This document shows positions 1-11,962 of a stretch of 64,000 nt of DNA, piece by piece (position 1 is the stretch's first letter; the number at the start of each line of letters is the position of its first letter). The notes beneath the pieces are model-generated. The model ran no database searches. It was not told the origin of the DNA and saw only the letters and a program-made list of their open reading frames with translations. Source of the DNA: Salvator merianae (lineage: Eukaryota; Chordata; Lepidosauria; Squamata; Teiidae). A program made the position numbers and the translations under genes. The DNA lies in assembly GCA_003586115.2 (NCBI GenBank), contig QVOM02000119.1, forward strand, positions 51,485,428 to 51,549,427, read 5' to 3'.

Positions 1-1825
1 TCATCACACACACTGCTCAGTCCCTCCATGCTTTGGAGGCTGATTGGTATTTCCTGTAGATATCTGGGAAAGACTGGGGGCAGGGGGAGTGCAAGGGGAC
101 TAGTTTGCACCTGCATAGAATGGCACCTATGCAGATGAGCAGATATGCACCAATACGAGAAGCTATGGGCTAACAACAATAGCTGCAGCTTTCCAGCCTG
201 GCTTTTGACATGTGTGTGGGCACAGCTGCCATCTTGTTTTCACTCCCTTCTGCCTGCAGCTTTCCTGAGCCCTTAAGGGCCTACCTTATACATTTCTATT
301 CCCCTCTTGCTCTCTCCTCCTATACCTTTCGCATTCAACTAGTTAAAGAAATTTAAAATCTCCCTCCTGAAGATGGTGTAACCAATTTCATGAGTTTATT
401 ATTATTTTTTCCCTCCTGAATTCCCAGAGGATTCTTTCGCTCTGGCAGGTAACCTAATCTTCTAGACAGGTTGCTTAAGAAGTTCAGGATTGCTTGCTAC
501 CTTCCTGGTTTGGACTGGATGCAAGTCTTTAAGAGAAAGAACCATGCAGGAAAGAACTGAGCACACACACAAATGGATTAGGGACCTCTTATGTCCATTG
601 TGCCTTATTTTGTGTTAATTCTTTATTAGTTGCAGGTGTTTACTACATGTCAGAATAAAGACTTTAGCCAGAAAGTATTGCTTTTGAAAAATGCATTGAC
701 TTTTTAAAAGGTTGGCTAATAAAAAAATACTTTTGCAATTGTGAATAAAAAAAAAAAAAGATACGCTAAGATGTAATCAAACATACTGCATGATCTAGAC
801 TTCCAGGTTTTGCATTTTCACAGAGTCATAATGAATCCACACACCCTCTCCTCTGTGAGCAGGAAAAGCACATAAACCAGACAGTTGTTTTCCTCCTTCC
901 AGACATCTATGCTGCCAAATTCTAAATGAAACAAACTGAAACAGGAGCTCTACAAAATTTGATTGCACTGAAACCTTGAACACTAGAGCCATTAAGCATA
1001 TATTTCCTAAATTAAAAACTAAGTTGTTGGCAAACTGTCTTGACATGGTCAGCAAACTAGCAAATAAAACAGCACCAAACTGTCATAAGAAAAATAAAAA
1101 CACTGCACTCCTCCAGCTGTATGGAGATGGAGTATTGGGATGTGGTGGGCTGGCTGGGGACAGAAAAGTTCTGATAGGGAGTCTAGAATATAAATAGATT
1201 TATATGGAAAATTTTCAATAACCAGCCTCAAGACATTTTTATCATCATTATTGCACTCACTTCTGGCATTCAAGTATTTAGCTGATGGGGGAAATCCCAA
1301 TGCTTTGGATTCCTTGTTGCACTAGTTACTTTGGAAGTGGCTGCTGGCCAGAAGTGGCATCTACCTGTAGAATCAAGATGTAGATTGTCTTCAGATGTGA
1401 ACTACTAAAGGTAAAAAAGAGATGAATCGACACCATCACCACCCATATTGCCTTAAATTACTATAACTATGCTAAAGCAAATTCCAATAAGTGGCAGTAA
1501 AACATTTAAAACAATAAACAGTGATTGTGCGGCTCACAGTCTTCTTTTCTTAATCAGTTAATATATGAATAAATAGTGAGGCATTCTGATTCCTATATAA
1601 AACAATTGCCCATTTTACTATTTTTATTTGAAGGGTTTTTATAGGTATATATATATATTTGCATCATATAAAAATGCAACAAAAAAACCCCAGAATGCAC
1701 TGCTGATTTTGCAAATTGTGTACCCTCTGTCCCTTCATCCTTCTTCAATAGTAGGATCCACATAACCGATTCAGAATATTCACTGCTAAGGAATTCACAA
1801 ACCAACTTTAAGGTCTGGAATAACT
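1..1825. other. Intergenic DNA, no gene recognised
   Basis: I see no coding region, RNA gene or classifiable repeat here. The stretch is AT-rich with short A runs near 748-760 and an AT dinucleotide run near 1647-1660. Overlapping open frames on both strands around 795-1300 show no family signature and look like chance. Confidence 0.6.
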
Positions 1826-2215
1826 GAACCCGGAGACTTTTTCATAGTACTTATATAAGGTGGCCATACTTCTCTCCAATCTGAGGATTCTTCCTCCCCA
1901 CTGTACTCATTTACTGCTGTTTCCCTAATGATACTATGCCATTCCTGGTTAGTCAGTTTGTCGCAGAACTTTCAACATCAGGTAATTGTCAATGCATATA
2001 ATAGAAAATATAATAAGCCTTCCTGGTTTTGTGATTAGTTCAACTTTGAGAGGTTGTATAAAATGTAGATTTGGTCTCAACTGGGATACTTAGTTGCAGC
2101 ATGTTATTGATGGAGTGATGTATTGCTAACCAAAATACCTTTATCTTTGGACAGTCCCATATCACTTGAAAGTACGGTGTAGTGATGAAAAATCTGTTTT
2201 CTAAAAATGCTTGTC
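1826..2215 (-). mobile_element. L1 LINE, decayed ORF2 C-terminal fragment
   Basis: Read on the minus strand, the conceptual translation has the tract found near the C-terminus of vertebrate L1 ORF2: a tryptophan, then D-C-P-K-I-K and F-W, followed by a hydrophobic stretch. A closely similar tract (WWDC...FW) occurs in the better preserved L1 at 61128-61769. Several stops and frameshifts break the frame, so it encodes nothing. It is probably a 5'-truncated insertion. Both edges are approximate. Confidence 0.6.
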
Positions 2216-2796
2216 ATTTTACACCTTCTATTTCCCAGTGTTTAGACAACTTTCTGTAAAAGCTCAATTAACTTTAAATGGATATTTCAGCCACACACAC
2301 ACCATCATCCATTGGTTTCAGGGGCCAGGAAATGCTGGCTGCATAAAGAAGCTCATGTTGCAAAAGAGACTTTGGGAGAGAGGTATTCATTAGGGCAAGG
2401 CTATGTTGCAATTGCAGATCCTTGGATAGCTCCAAATGCACATGCTCCTGCTTTTGGTCTTGATAATGTGCCCCATTTCCACTGCACTCAAACAGAAGGT
2501 TCACACTTCTAATTCTATTTTTAGGAACAAGGTCTCAAGATTGTTTTTAGTATTTTAGAGCTGCATCTAGTGTACTCAGAAGTCCTGTTATTTTCTCCCT
2601 TGACCATAAATACCATTTTCATACTTGAGCTTTTGGAAAACTAATAATGTAGTCTCCTCAAAAGTAAGTTACAAGCTAACATCCAGATGGCGGCTAGATG
2701 GTGGAGGAAGGTGACTGTGAGTCACTGCTGGGACAGAATGTGCAGCAAACAAACCCCATGCACCTCAGGGCAGCTTCCAGCTTATGGAAACCTTGG
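2216..2796. other. Intergenic DNA, no gene recognised
   Basis: No convincing gene or repeat. Small open frames at 2211-2512 on both strands lack any recognisable motif. Confidence 0.5.
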
Positions 2797-3300
2797 ACCT
2801 TTTTGCACTTCATGCCTAGTGAGTGTCTGCCCGCTCACTAGGCAAGTGCGTCTGCACTATGCAGTGGTCCGCACGACTGGGAGTAACCTACAGCTGCTCC
2901 CAATTGCAGATAGCTGTGTAGCGCTAAATTGTACTCCACAGCTTGACCGGGAGCAGCTAGCCTGCTCCTGGTCAAGTACATCTGCATCCACATCCAGGTG
3001 CAATTTCATGGCTGCTTGGTGCAGCATGCTGTGGCTGCACGTGCATAACCAAGTGATTGCACCTGTGCGCACCTGTGCAGTCCGTGGCACTGCCAGTTGC
3101 CATAACAGCGGCCAGCCACTTCCCAGCTGCTGTCATGGCAAAGATCAGGAGCAGACACTAGCATCTGCAGTGCAAATGCTGGTATCCTGTTGGTATTCCT
3201 GACTAGGGCACCATAGTGCAGACAGTGTCCACACTGCAGGGTCCATTCCACCTTAGAATAGTTATCCCATTCTAAGGTGGAAAGTATGAAAACACCCCTT
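2797..3300 (+). mobile_element. Multi-hairpin foldback element (family FB1, copy A)
   Basis: A GC-richer segment of about 0.5 kb built from successive inverted repeats. The first hairpin is near 2809-2850 (arms around CTAGTGAG), another at about 2942-2976 pairs CTTGACCGGGAGCAG with CTGCTCCTGGTCAAG, and the last at 3246-3282 has perfect 14-bp arms (TTCCACCTTAGAAT) around a 9-nt loop. The left end (ACCTTTTTGCACTT) and right end (GAAAACACCCC) resemble those of other copies in the window. The 171-aa frame inside it at 2687-3202 has no known motif. I infer a non-autonomous DNA element; its superfamily is unknown. Confidence 0.55.
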
Positions 3301-4692
3301 ATTGCTGAAGAGAAGCTCTTTCACACTAGTTAGGTTTATGCCTGGGCCACTTTTGAGAAGAACCAAAAATACTCCCCAAACCTGACCATTCCTGGTCCTT
3401 TGCAAAAGTGGCTCAAGTGAAATTTGGTCTATACAATACTCCCGTTCTCTTTCTGTGCATCTACACAAAAAAGGGAACCGAGAGTTTTCCAAACAGGAGT
3501 ACTGGTAAATTGACTCATGTTACATCTGTCGTGACTCATGGGCTGCTTGGGGATGGGACCCTGTGCTCTCCCCATATTTGCATAGTTTAATTTAATCACT
3601 TTAAGCTCAAATTGGTTGAATATAAATAAATCTACAATATTAGTGTACCTGAAATAACAGGAAAATAAATAAATATTCAAAGAGTATAATTTTCAGTGCG
3701 GAAACATGAAATACATAGTTGTCTAACTGGAGTTACATTAAAATAATAACAAAATGAAAATTCACTTCCAGTGCTTATTTCCAAGGTTTTGGGTGTCCCT
3801 CGTGATATTTGTTTTTGGGCAAGAGACATCTGAACTAAAGGGGTATTTAAAAATAGCAAAACAGAATGAACTCAGAGGAAATCAGAATATTTGTTTCAGT
3901 AAACAGATGAATCTTTATAGAAAGACATAGGATTTTTCAACCACTCAGAACCTGGGGACCAAAGAGGTGGTCTTCCCTTTCCTCCCTCTTCCAGGGTTAA
4001 ATTAGGGGGAGGTCTGCCCATAAACAGCCCATTTTGGCCCTTTTCGTACAGGGGAGCAGGCTAGCTGCTGCTGTTATACAGATAGGCCATTCCCCGCGAG
4101 GCACAGCATCTCAGAGACAGGTCTGTCACTGTGGTGTTCCTCATGGACTGCTGGTTCCCACTTAACTTGCTGGGATCAGGCTTATGGCTAGCATTGCATA
4201 TTTTTACATGCTCTGTTTATTTCCTTAAGCTTTCCCCCCCTGTTTTTATTGTTTTCAGTCTGTATTTATATATTACTTTAATGTTATTTTCTTTTACAGA
4301 GCTTTCAAGAGCTTATTCTTCTCTATCCTTAGAATCCTCAGGCTGAATTAGAATAAAATTATACCAATAACTGAGGGCTCTGTGCTTCTTGAATATGATT
4401 TCGTTATATCTTGTAAACCAAATTTCTAAAAAAAAATTATGATGAAAAATCATTTTCTTCAACATCAGCTTTTCTTGCTGTAGGATTGTGTAACTCAAAG
4501 CCAGTAACACTTGGGTTCTTGAGGTTATCTGTTGTTGTTTCCCAGAGACATCTGGAATTCATAACTGGAATAGAAGATTTTCCCCTAATATTGCACACAC
4601 AATAGATAACACTTTTGTTGTAAAAGCTTTCTTAAAGTGGACCCTCTCTTCCAAAAATCATCCTCTGCTACTATGTTTATTTAAAACTTTTC
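3301..4692. other. Intergenic DNA, no gene recognised
   Basis: AT-rich sequence with no supportable gene or repeat family. Confidence 0.55.
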
Positions 4693-4694
4693 TA

Positions 4695-5096
4695 CAGTCA
4701 TACCTTGGTACTTGACTGCTTTGAAACTTGTTGAATTTGGTACTTGATGCATTTTGACACAAAAATTTTGTCCTGGTACTCGTCAATTCTTTGATACTCA
4801 ACACTCAAGCTAGAACTTAGCGTTGGTTACCTCATGACTCGCTACCCTTTCCGGCCAAAACAAACGGTCACATGTTAGTCACGTGGTAGCTCTTGTCCTG
4901 TGCACATCACATAAAGTAATGATATACAACTCTATCTTTTTACATATTTCCTTAAAAATGTGCATTGTCTTTGGTTTGAGAACACATTAAATTTATTTAC
5001 ATTATTCCCTATGGGAAACTTTGTTTGGTATTCATCGTTTTTGGTACTCATCGCACCTTCTGGAACCAATTAATGATGAGTACCAAGGTATGACTA
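4695..5096. mobile_element. Tc1/mariner (Tigger-like) MITE
   Basis: About 400 bp bounded by terminal inverted repeats: the left end begins CAGTCATACCTTGGTACT and the right end reads AGTACCAAGGTATGACTA. TA dinucleotides flank both ends (4693-4694 and 5097-5098), the target duplication expected of Tc1/mariner elements. TIRs near CAGNCATACCT are typical of the pogo/Tigger branch. The interior repeats GGTACT-like words and has no transposase, so the copy is non-autonomous. Confidence 0.8.
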
Positions 5097-6349
5097 TACT
5101 TCATTTTTTTTTTAAAGAGTCCCTAACTACTTTACATTATGTCTTAGAAACAAACTTTAAATCAGTTGAAACACATTAATATTAAAGTGGTAATAAAAAC
5201 TGGATGGGGTCAAGAAACACACCTTATTTGACACATGGTGCTGTCTTTTAGTATCTTTGAAATCAAATGGAAGTTTATTGGGTAATTTTTAGCAGGAAAC
5301 TAAGGCTACTAACAAGGCTAAGATCTATATTTGGAATTGTGCATGCACATCTGCTTTTGTTTTAAAATAAAAGTGATCAGTTTCAGAATGCTTTTGAAAG
5401 AAGTATATTTAGCACATGTAGGTTGACTTTCAGATGGAACTTGATAAATCAAAATAGGACTACGAGATATTAATGAAAAGCTATAGCAACCGCTGCCATG
5501 ATAGACAGGGGTGGAAAGGGGGAATAAGTGCAATGAAACTGATAAATTTTAAAATACTGATAGTAATGGGGTATCTATACATTTCCATATATTTAGGGAC
5601 TCTAGTTTCCTCCTTCTTGGCCACGATGTCAATGACTGGGGATGATGAGACTTGTAATGAAAAAACATACAAAGAGTACCAAATTCCCCACCCTTGCAGT
5701 TCAACATGCCATACTGTTTCTTAGTCCTGAAATATGAAGACATTTATTTGAATTCTGGTTGTACAGAACTGTGAAGAAATCATTTCCATATTTAGGATCC
5801 ACATATAAATCTCTGTACAGCACACAGCAGCTACTGTCTGTACCAAACTGTATAAAAATGCTACTACGAAAGGTTTATATGCCATTTAAAATATCTAGGC
5901 TGTTAATCATTCCACTAATGGGAAAGCTGGAATAATTGAGGGTGAACTGTACTAATGTATCTGTAATTTTTAGTACAAGTGACAAGTTTGGCTGCAGTAT
6001 TTCATACTAAGTGTAATTTTTGAAGAGTCAGGGAGCTGAGCCAAAAGTGCATTAAAGAGGAGCAGATATGATATTTCTTGAGTATCAACCCTTTTAAAGA
6101 AACTGGTAGACTTCTAATGTAAATGTTTAGTTCTGGCTTTGCTTCTCAGCTGATTAAATGGATCTTAATAACTGACCCAACAGAGTCTAAAAGGGTAGTG
6201 AAGAACATATCCTAGCGTCAGACATGATATGATAAAGGAAGAGTCCATATATTTCTTTGCTAGTTGCAATCATGTAGGTAAAGTATAGGAATACTATTCA
6301 TCAAATGATTTGGATAAAATGAAACACTTAAACCTATGTTTGTTGGCAT
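5097..6349. other. Intergenic DNA, no gene recognised
   Basis: AT-rich sequence with a T run near 5105. The overlapping short frames at 5473-5743 lie on both strands and show no domain signature. Confidence 0.5.
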
Positions 6350-7130
6350 CTACCTCCTAAAATATTGAGAGATTCTGGGAAACAGCTGCATATGTCTGGC
6401 TTCAGCAAAAAACTCTGGGACATTCAAAAATGAAAGTGAGCAGAACTTGAACTGCTTTTTAATCTCTTTCACCAAGAATTCAGTGGCTGACAGAGTCCTT
6501 GAACTGCAATATCATCAGTATAAAGTGCCATTTAGATGAGATTTAAATGCTTGAATTGCTGGACTTTAAGCAAGTTAAAGTATTTTCTTATAACTTCTTG
6601 TTTTAGAACCACTAAGGTTGAAAGATGTTTAGGTTTCTGAGAGAGTAGCGCATGGTGTGTCTATTTCTCTAAAAAGTTATTCCTCTCATTATTGTTTTCA
6701 CTCTCCTAAGCTGTAGAGAATTTTTTAGAATAGCCTTTTGCAGTACATCACCCCAGCACCATCAATTTTATTTTCTGCTGTACTATACCTGTTGTCCTGC
6801 ATGCTAACTGCATCCATGACCTTTTTCAGGACTTCTTTTTGTTGGAGTTCATCTTCCTCCTATATAAGTGGTCTTTCTTCTCATTGTCAAGCAGTGACCT
6901 TTCTGGAGAGTATGACCAATCCTTCTGCTTTCTTTCACTGGCAGCTCAGCAAAATTGCAAATTGCTTTTTCTCTTCACTGTTTTGTTTTTCTCATTTGAT
7001 TGCTTGTCCCTTATTTACTGATGAGTGATATCATGGGTTAACTCTTGGCTGCAGAAGTTAGAATAATCCTGTTTCTCAGCATTTCTCTTTTTGGTTAAAT
7101 GAAGAAATATAATCAGTTTCCCATAGACAT
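6350..7130 (-). pseudogene. Possible decayed coding remnant, unidentified
   Basis: The minus-strand translation has several stop-free stretches rich in Lys, Glu and Gln, for example around 6810-6870 and 6960-7090, with shifts of frame between them. The composition looks more protein-like than its surroundings. I do not recognise the protein and see no splice sites, poly(A) tract or target duplication. It may be an old processed pseudogene or simply chance. The edges are arbitrary. Confidence 0.18.
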
Positions 7131-7349
7131 GGATCATCAGAAAGCAAAGTCATACCAGGCACCATAACTGGGTACAACAGAAATGGCGCACCTTAAGCCA
7201 TGGGGAGGTATGCCCATAAAGAGGGCATGACCAAATAGTAAAAAAGAAGAGGCTTTTGTTTGAAGCTTCAGAAGAGAACTTTTATTGTTAAAAGGCTGAT
7301 GATAAGTACTTGAGAGCATAGAATGTTTATTTGAACTAAAGCTTGCTCT

Positions 7350-8128
7350 GGGTGTGGGTGTTCAGACTAGCTATTTCAATTGTCTTCTGAGCGAATTTGA
7401 CCCTGAGCGGACAAACTGGAAATACAAAAAACATATGCTTTACCCCATCTCCAAGCTTGTAGTTATGCGCCCCTTCAACAGATGGGAGAGAACAACTCTT
7501 AGGTTGCTTCATTGCTTGAATCAAATTGAGCAGGGAGTTCCTCTACCAATCACAGCACTGAATTGCCTATTACAGTGGAGCGACCAATAAGGCCCACAGG
7601 AATGCACTGGACAATTGGACAATCAGGGAGGGGCACAGTGAGGTCTCGCCAGCAGCCAGAAGTGTTCCCTTTTGAACTCAATTCTAATTAAGCAGATTGA
7701 AGGGAGTGGAAACTGCAACTGAAAAAAATTACTCCTATCCTGCCTTCTTTAGAAATGTACATAAAAAGCACAGTAGACTCATATAGTAATGCAGAGCAGG
7801 AAGAGAGAGACTTGAGTTTCATTCTTCTACCAAAATGAAATTTGTTTAAGAATGATTTTGTTTGCAAACAAAAAAACTGGGAGTTAAGGAATTGAGCAGG
7901 AGGAAATTGCTTCAGCAAAGGGGCAGGGATTTCCTATTCAGTGACCAATCGCTGAGCAGCACTCTTTGCAGCCATGGTAGGTTGTCTGTTGAAGTGAATA
8001 GGCTACATTTTGGGTAAGCTTTGAGCCGTATATTCAAATAAATGTATAGAAGGCTTTTTTATGTGCGCCTAGGAATTATTTGCTCATTTTATTCAGGTGA
8101 TTTAAAAATCCCAGTATAATCATACCCT
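7350..8128 (+). mobile_element. Non-autonomous TIR DNA transposon (family T1, copy 1)
   Basis: This segment matches 42631-43727 nearly end to end, apart from an insertion in the other copy. The left end (GGGTGTGGGTGTTCAGACTAG) and right end (AGTATAATCATACCCT) form a decayed inverted repeat that is clearer in the second copy. Both contain the block CAGTGACCAATCGCTGAGCA or a close variant and a GCAGGAGGAAA tract. There is no transposase. It preserves the empty site for the hAT insertion seen in copy 2 (near 8064-8076). Confidence 0.72.
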
Positions 8129-9667
8129 GGGAGTGGAAAGCATTTTTTTTTCTAGACTAAAATAGTAAAATCATTGTCTTGCTAGGAAAAGATGATATAA
8201 ATTCAGAGCTCAGAGACCACTGGCAGTGGTTTGTGTTAATGATTGCTTACTGCAAATCAACATTATAGTGCCTTGCAAATGGTACTGCTGTAATGTTTTG
8301 TGACAAAGCAACTAAAGACAGAAATGCATTCTTTCTTGCTTTGACTTAAGGGATGCTTTTCAAAAGAAGATGAAAGAAAGGTTTTGTATTTGCACTTTAA
8401 AGATATGCTTCAGTCCCTGCATACAAATACCTGTCTGGGACAACTGCAGAATTTCAACAACACAGTTCAGTCTAACCAGCAGAGGTTATGCTTAGCTAAC
8501 AAAAATAAGAAAAAGTATAGAAAATTACAACTCTGTTGGTTCCAGGCAAAAAGAGGTTTGTAATAGACTCTTAAAAGACAAAACAACAATAAAAAACTAG
8601 GGTAGATAATATTACAAACAAAATGTTTGCGGTGGTTAATTGTGGGAGAAAAAAGCACATTAATTTGTTCTTAGCATCACCTCTGAACAGTTAGGTCCTG
8701 ATTGATAAAATCCTCTGGAAGTGACTTTGACAACTGAGGTCTGTACAGCGAAGCAATTCCTTGAAAGTATGTTCTGGCTTAGCTCATATCACAAATTGCA
8801 TTTTAGACCACAGAAAAGGAATTGTAAATCTTAATGCTTTGAATGAACATCTCAACCTAGAAAAGTATCTAGAGGATGATTCTGCCTTTTTAATATAGCT
8901 ATAGCTGTTTGAAAGTAAGATGATCTTGCTTGCCAAATTGAGGTTTCCAGGTATATCATTCAAACCACTTGTAAGTTCAAATACAATAACAATTCATTAT
9001 TAGTTACCACTAGATGGCAGCACAACCATTGACATGATAACACAGACAACACTTGTACAATTCTTTCTGCTTTTCTGAGTGTAAGACCCACTGACTTCAC
9101 TTGGGTAACTTTTGTGCTGTTGCCATACTCATAATACATTGTTCTTCATTTTCAGGGAGGGATGGCGTGGAACTCAAAATGCATCCCACAGATAGAAGCA
9201 GTAAGGTTAAGGTAGTCCTTTATAATTTAAGAAGAAGCTTTCATCTATCTTTCCTTCTCCTCACTTAAATAATAACAGACAAACCCTGTGTTTGTCATCA
9301 TACAGTATAATTTTCATGGGCCTTGCAATTCCAGTTTGAAAAAATCTGGGTCAAGCTGGGCTTCCTATTCATTTAAAATATTTTTATCTCTAGGTAATTG
9401 AAATAAATGAATGGAGGAAAGGAAAGGAAAGGAGAGTTATGTACTTCTACACACGAGCATGCCCATGTGCGTAGAATCTGCACAGGAAGGGAAGGGCGCC
9501 TCAAGCAAAGTGCTCTTCCTCCTTCTCTTGAAGAGAAGCAATTGCTCCTCTTTAATGCACCAAGTAATTTCTGTGCACAAACAGCTGGCCCTGCCTGTCC
9601 GACGGAGGTAAGGGAATCCTCAGCCACCATTTGACAGATGGGGGAAGCTTACCTACCACCTGCAGCA
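8129..9667. other. Intergenic DNA with a CTCF-like motif, no gene
   Basis: AT-rich sequence with no repeat I can name. Open frames near 9373-9634 overlap on both strands and lack motifs. The only notable site is the CTCF-like motif at 9007-9021, listed separately. Confidence 0.5.
9007..9021 (+). promoter_or_regulatory. CTCF-like binding motif
   Basis: The sequence CCACTAGATGGCAGC fits the core CTCF consensus CCASYAGRKGGCRS at every defined position. It lies in otherwise unclassified DNA. The match is seen directly; occupancy is an inference. Confidence 0.55.
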
Positions 9668-9775
9668 AGTTTGGCTGTGATATTGAGGCTCCAATCTCAA
9701 AATTACAATCGATTCTGCCAGGGGAGGCTCAGCTGTGATTTGGAGACTGGAGTCTCAAAATCACAGCTGATCCTG
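9668..9775. repeat. Tandemly duplicated hairpin
   Basis: Positions 9729-9770 form an almost perfect hairpin: TCAGCTGTGATTT pairs with AAATCACAGCTGA, and the inner GAGACT pairs with AGTCTC around a 2-nt loop. A more decayed version of the same hairpin begins near 9672, about 58 bp upstream, which indicates a local tandem duplication. Confidence 0.65.
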
Positions 9776-10065
9776 CCATGGAGTGGGGTAGAAAGCCTCC
9801 TGTGCTTGACAAGTTTGGTGGCTGAGGAGTCTTTTGCTGCAATTTGGCAGGTGGGGAGGAGGGTTTCCCCAATCCTCCAGCTTTGAATCTAAAGGTGGTG
9901 GGGGGTGGGGTTGAAGGCAAGAATGGCTTCACGGACCATTCCCCATCTTTGAAAATGGAAACATCACTGAGGGGACTATCAAGTCCCCTTAAGTGGGAGC
10001 AGCACTGCACACATGCAAGGCAGCAGATTGAAGAGCCCTTAGGGCTTTTCAAACTGCTCTGCCAC

Positions 10066-10286
10066 TTAGGCTGTAATCAGACATAACAAAAGGGGTGTTT
10101 CAGAGGAGCCTCAGGGACAGTAGTGTGGGGCCCTTGTGTTCTCTAATTCACTTTTTCTGGTACTGAATGCACATGAGAGGGGGAGGAGCAGACTGGTGTG
10201 TGAATAATCCCACCTCGGAACCTTTGATAAAATGCCTCAGAGTTGCTTTAGTTGTTGGGGTTTTTTTCTGTGTGATCACAGCCTAA
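10066..10286. mobile_element. Short TIR DNA element (MITE)
   Basis: About 220 bp with inverted ends. The left reads TTAGGCTGTAATCAGACATA and the reverse complement of the right end reads TTTTAGGCTGTGATCACAC. There is no coding sequence. A related sequence may lie at about 43728-43915, where the order AGAGCCTAAGC and ATTATTCACATG recur. Superfamily unknown; the TIR style is hAT-like but no 8-bp duplication is evident. Confidence 0.6.
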
Positions 10287-10671
10287 AACACTTTAATGAT
10301 ATTTATAGGGGCATAGTAGAGGAAGGGTGTGGTAGGGTGCACTGTTTCTCCCTATTGAATTCAAGGTGTCATAACAGTGTCATGTGTATCATACCATACA
10401 GCCACTGAGTTTCCAGCCCATAAATGTCATGGAAAATAATGATAGTGGAGGTAGAAACTTCATATGAACCTGTTACATTAACGTCTATATTGTACACAGC
10501 ACAGACAGAGGAAATGATAGTGGTCTACCACCTGCGGACCACATTATGTCGTCAAAAGCTCTGTGTTCTTACCGTGGTAATGAATTCGTTTTATGACTGA
10601 ATATAGATTCATGCCAGTTAGACATAATTCTATGGTAAGTAGGTACTATTAAATGAGTTATCAATTAGTAA
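10287..10671. other. Intergenic DNA, nothing recognised
   Basis: No gene or repeat supported. Confidence 0.5.
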
Positions 10672-11000
10672 GGGTGCCTCCATGATTCTCCCAGGACTAT
10701 ACTGGGAATGTCAGAAATAATTTCAGCATTCCCAGTACAGTCCCAGGATAGTGAGGTGATGTCCCATAATATTGCTATTACAGTCAATCTGGCAAAGATG
10801 CTGGGTTTCTTGCAGTAGCGATGCTTATCTGGTGTCTGCCAGCTCATTTCATTATAATCCCACTTGTAGCAACCTGGAAGTCAGCCAAATGCTAGAAAAA
10901 CAACGACGGGAAGTGGGCAGCTGCTTGGTTGGCTTCTGGATTGCTACAAGTGGAATTATAATGAAATGAGCTGGCAGGCATGAGGGAGACCCGGATTGCA
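10672..11000. mobile_element. Multi-hairpin foldback element (family FB2, copy 1)
   Basis: Three inverted repeats lie in a row. One pairs 10691-10710 with 10727-10746 (CCAGGACTATACTGGGAATG against its near complement). A short one surrounds CCCATAATATTGCTATTA. A large one has about 52-nt arms (10838-10889 with 10925-10976, about seven mismatches, 35-nt spacer). The first two, with the motif GCTGGGTTTC, recur at 17915-18215, which shows this is a dispersed family. No coding potential. Confidence 0.6.
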
Positions 11001-11962
11001 TCTGTGTCTTGCAGGGGCAGCAAGAAGGAATTGTGGGATCTTCTTAAGTGGAAGGAAGGACATAAATGAACTGAAATTGTCTTATTCCTGCATGATTTAT
11101 GCAGGTTGACATCTACAGTTTCTATCTGTAGGCATAACTCAGGTAATTATTTATTTTCGTATGTAACATTCACAAAATTGACATCTGTAGCTTCAGATAT
11201 ATTTTCTAAATCCTAACTGAGCCATGGACTGGGCATGTATTTGTAGAACCTTATTTGCTTAGTGCAGAAATGGAGCACAGGGAAAGAAACATGACCTCAA
11301 TCGGGGGAAAACATATTCTGCACTAAATTGTACTCTTATTTTTGCTGCAATAACCTTGGGGAAATATCTTTTCTCCTAAAGTCCACAATTTATTTTCTGG
11401 GAATTTTCACATAGGTTTTGTTGTTTCTTAAATCATTGAGCTATATAGTGCAAGATAAAACAGGCAAAATTATTGACATTTTCTCTGGGCAGACTTGCTC
11501 CAAATCTGTAGAGCCCAGCAGATCATTAATCTTCTTTCACAAACTCCATGAGGCAGAGCCTCTGCAGAGTTTGTTTATCTCTCCAGAGAGAATGCCAGTT
11601 GTGACTCTGTAACTATACCTATTTTGCATTTCAGGAAATGTTTCACATTCAGCGCACTGATGATGGGACAGAATGGCCTCCTTGACAGGCAGCAGATTTG
11701 TGCTGTGCCAATGGATTTTCTGGGTATGTACCAGGAATTTGAAGTACAATAACAAAGTTGTCAGAATTTCAGTATCCATTCATCATCATCATCATCTTTT
11801 TTTTTTTTTTTTTTTTTTTTGTATCTGAACTTGCAAGGTCAAAAAGGAATAAAAATATTGAAAGGTACATGAAGGAACTGAAATGTTTTGAAATTCAATG
11901 TAAGAAGTTAGACTATTATTAAGTATCATTGTAGGACAAATTTCATTCCATTTAACTCAAAA
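11001..11962. other. Intergenic DNA with ATC/T-rich simple repeat
   Basis: No gene. Positions 11781-11820 carry a short ATC run followed by a T tract of more than 20. On the minus strand this could be the poly(A) of a retrotransposed sequence, but I could not identify one. Confidence 0.5.
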
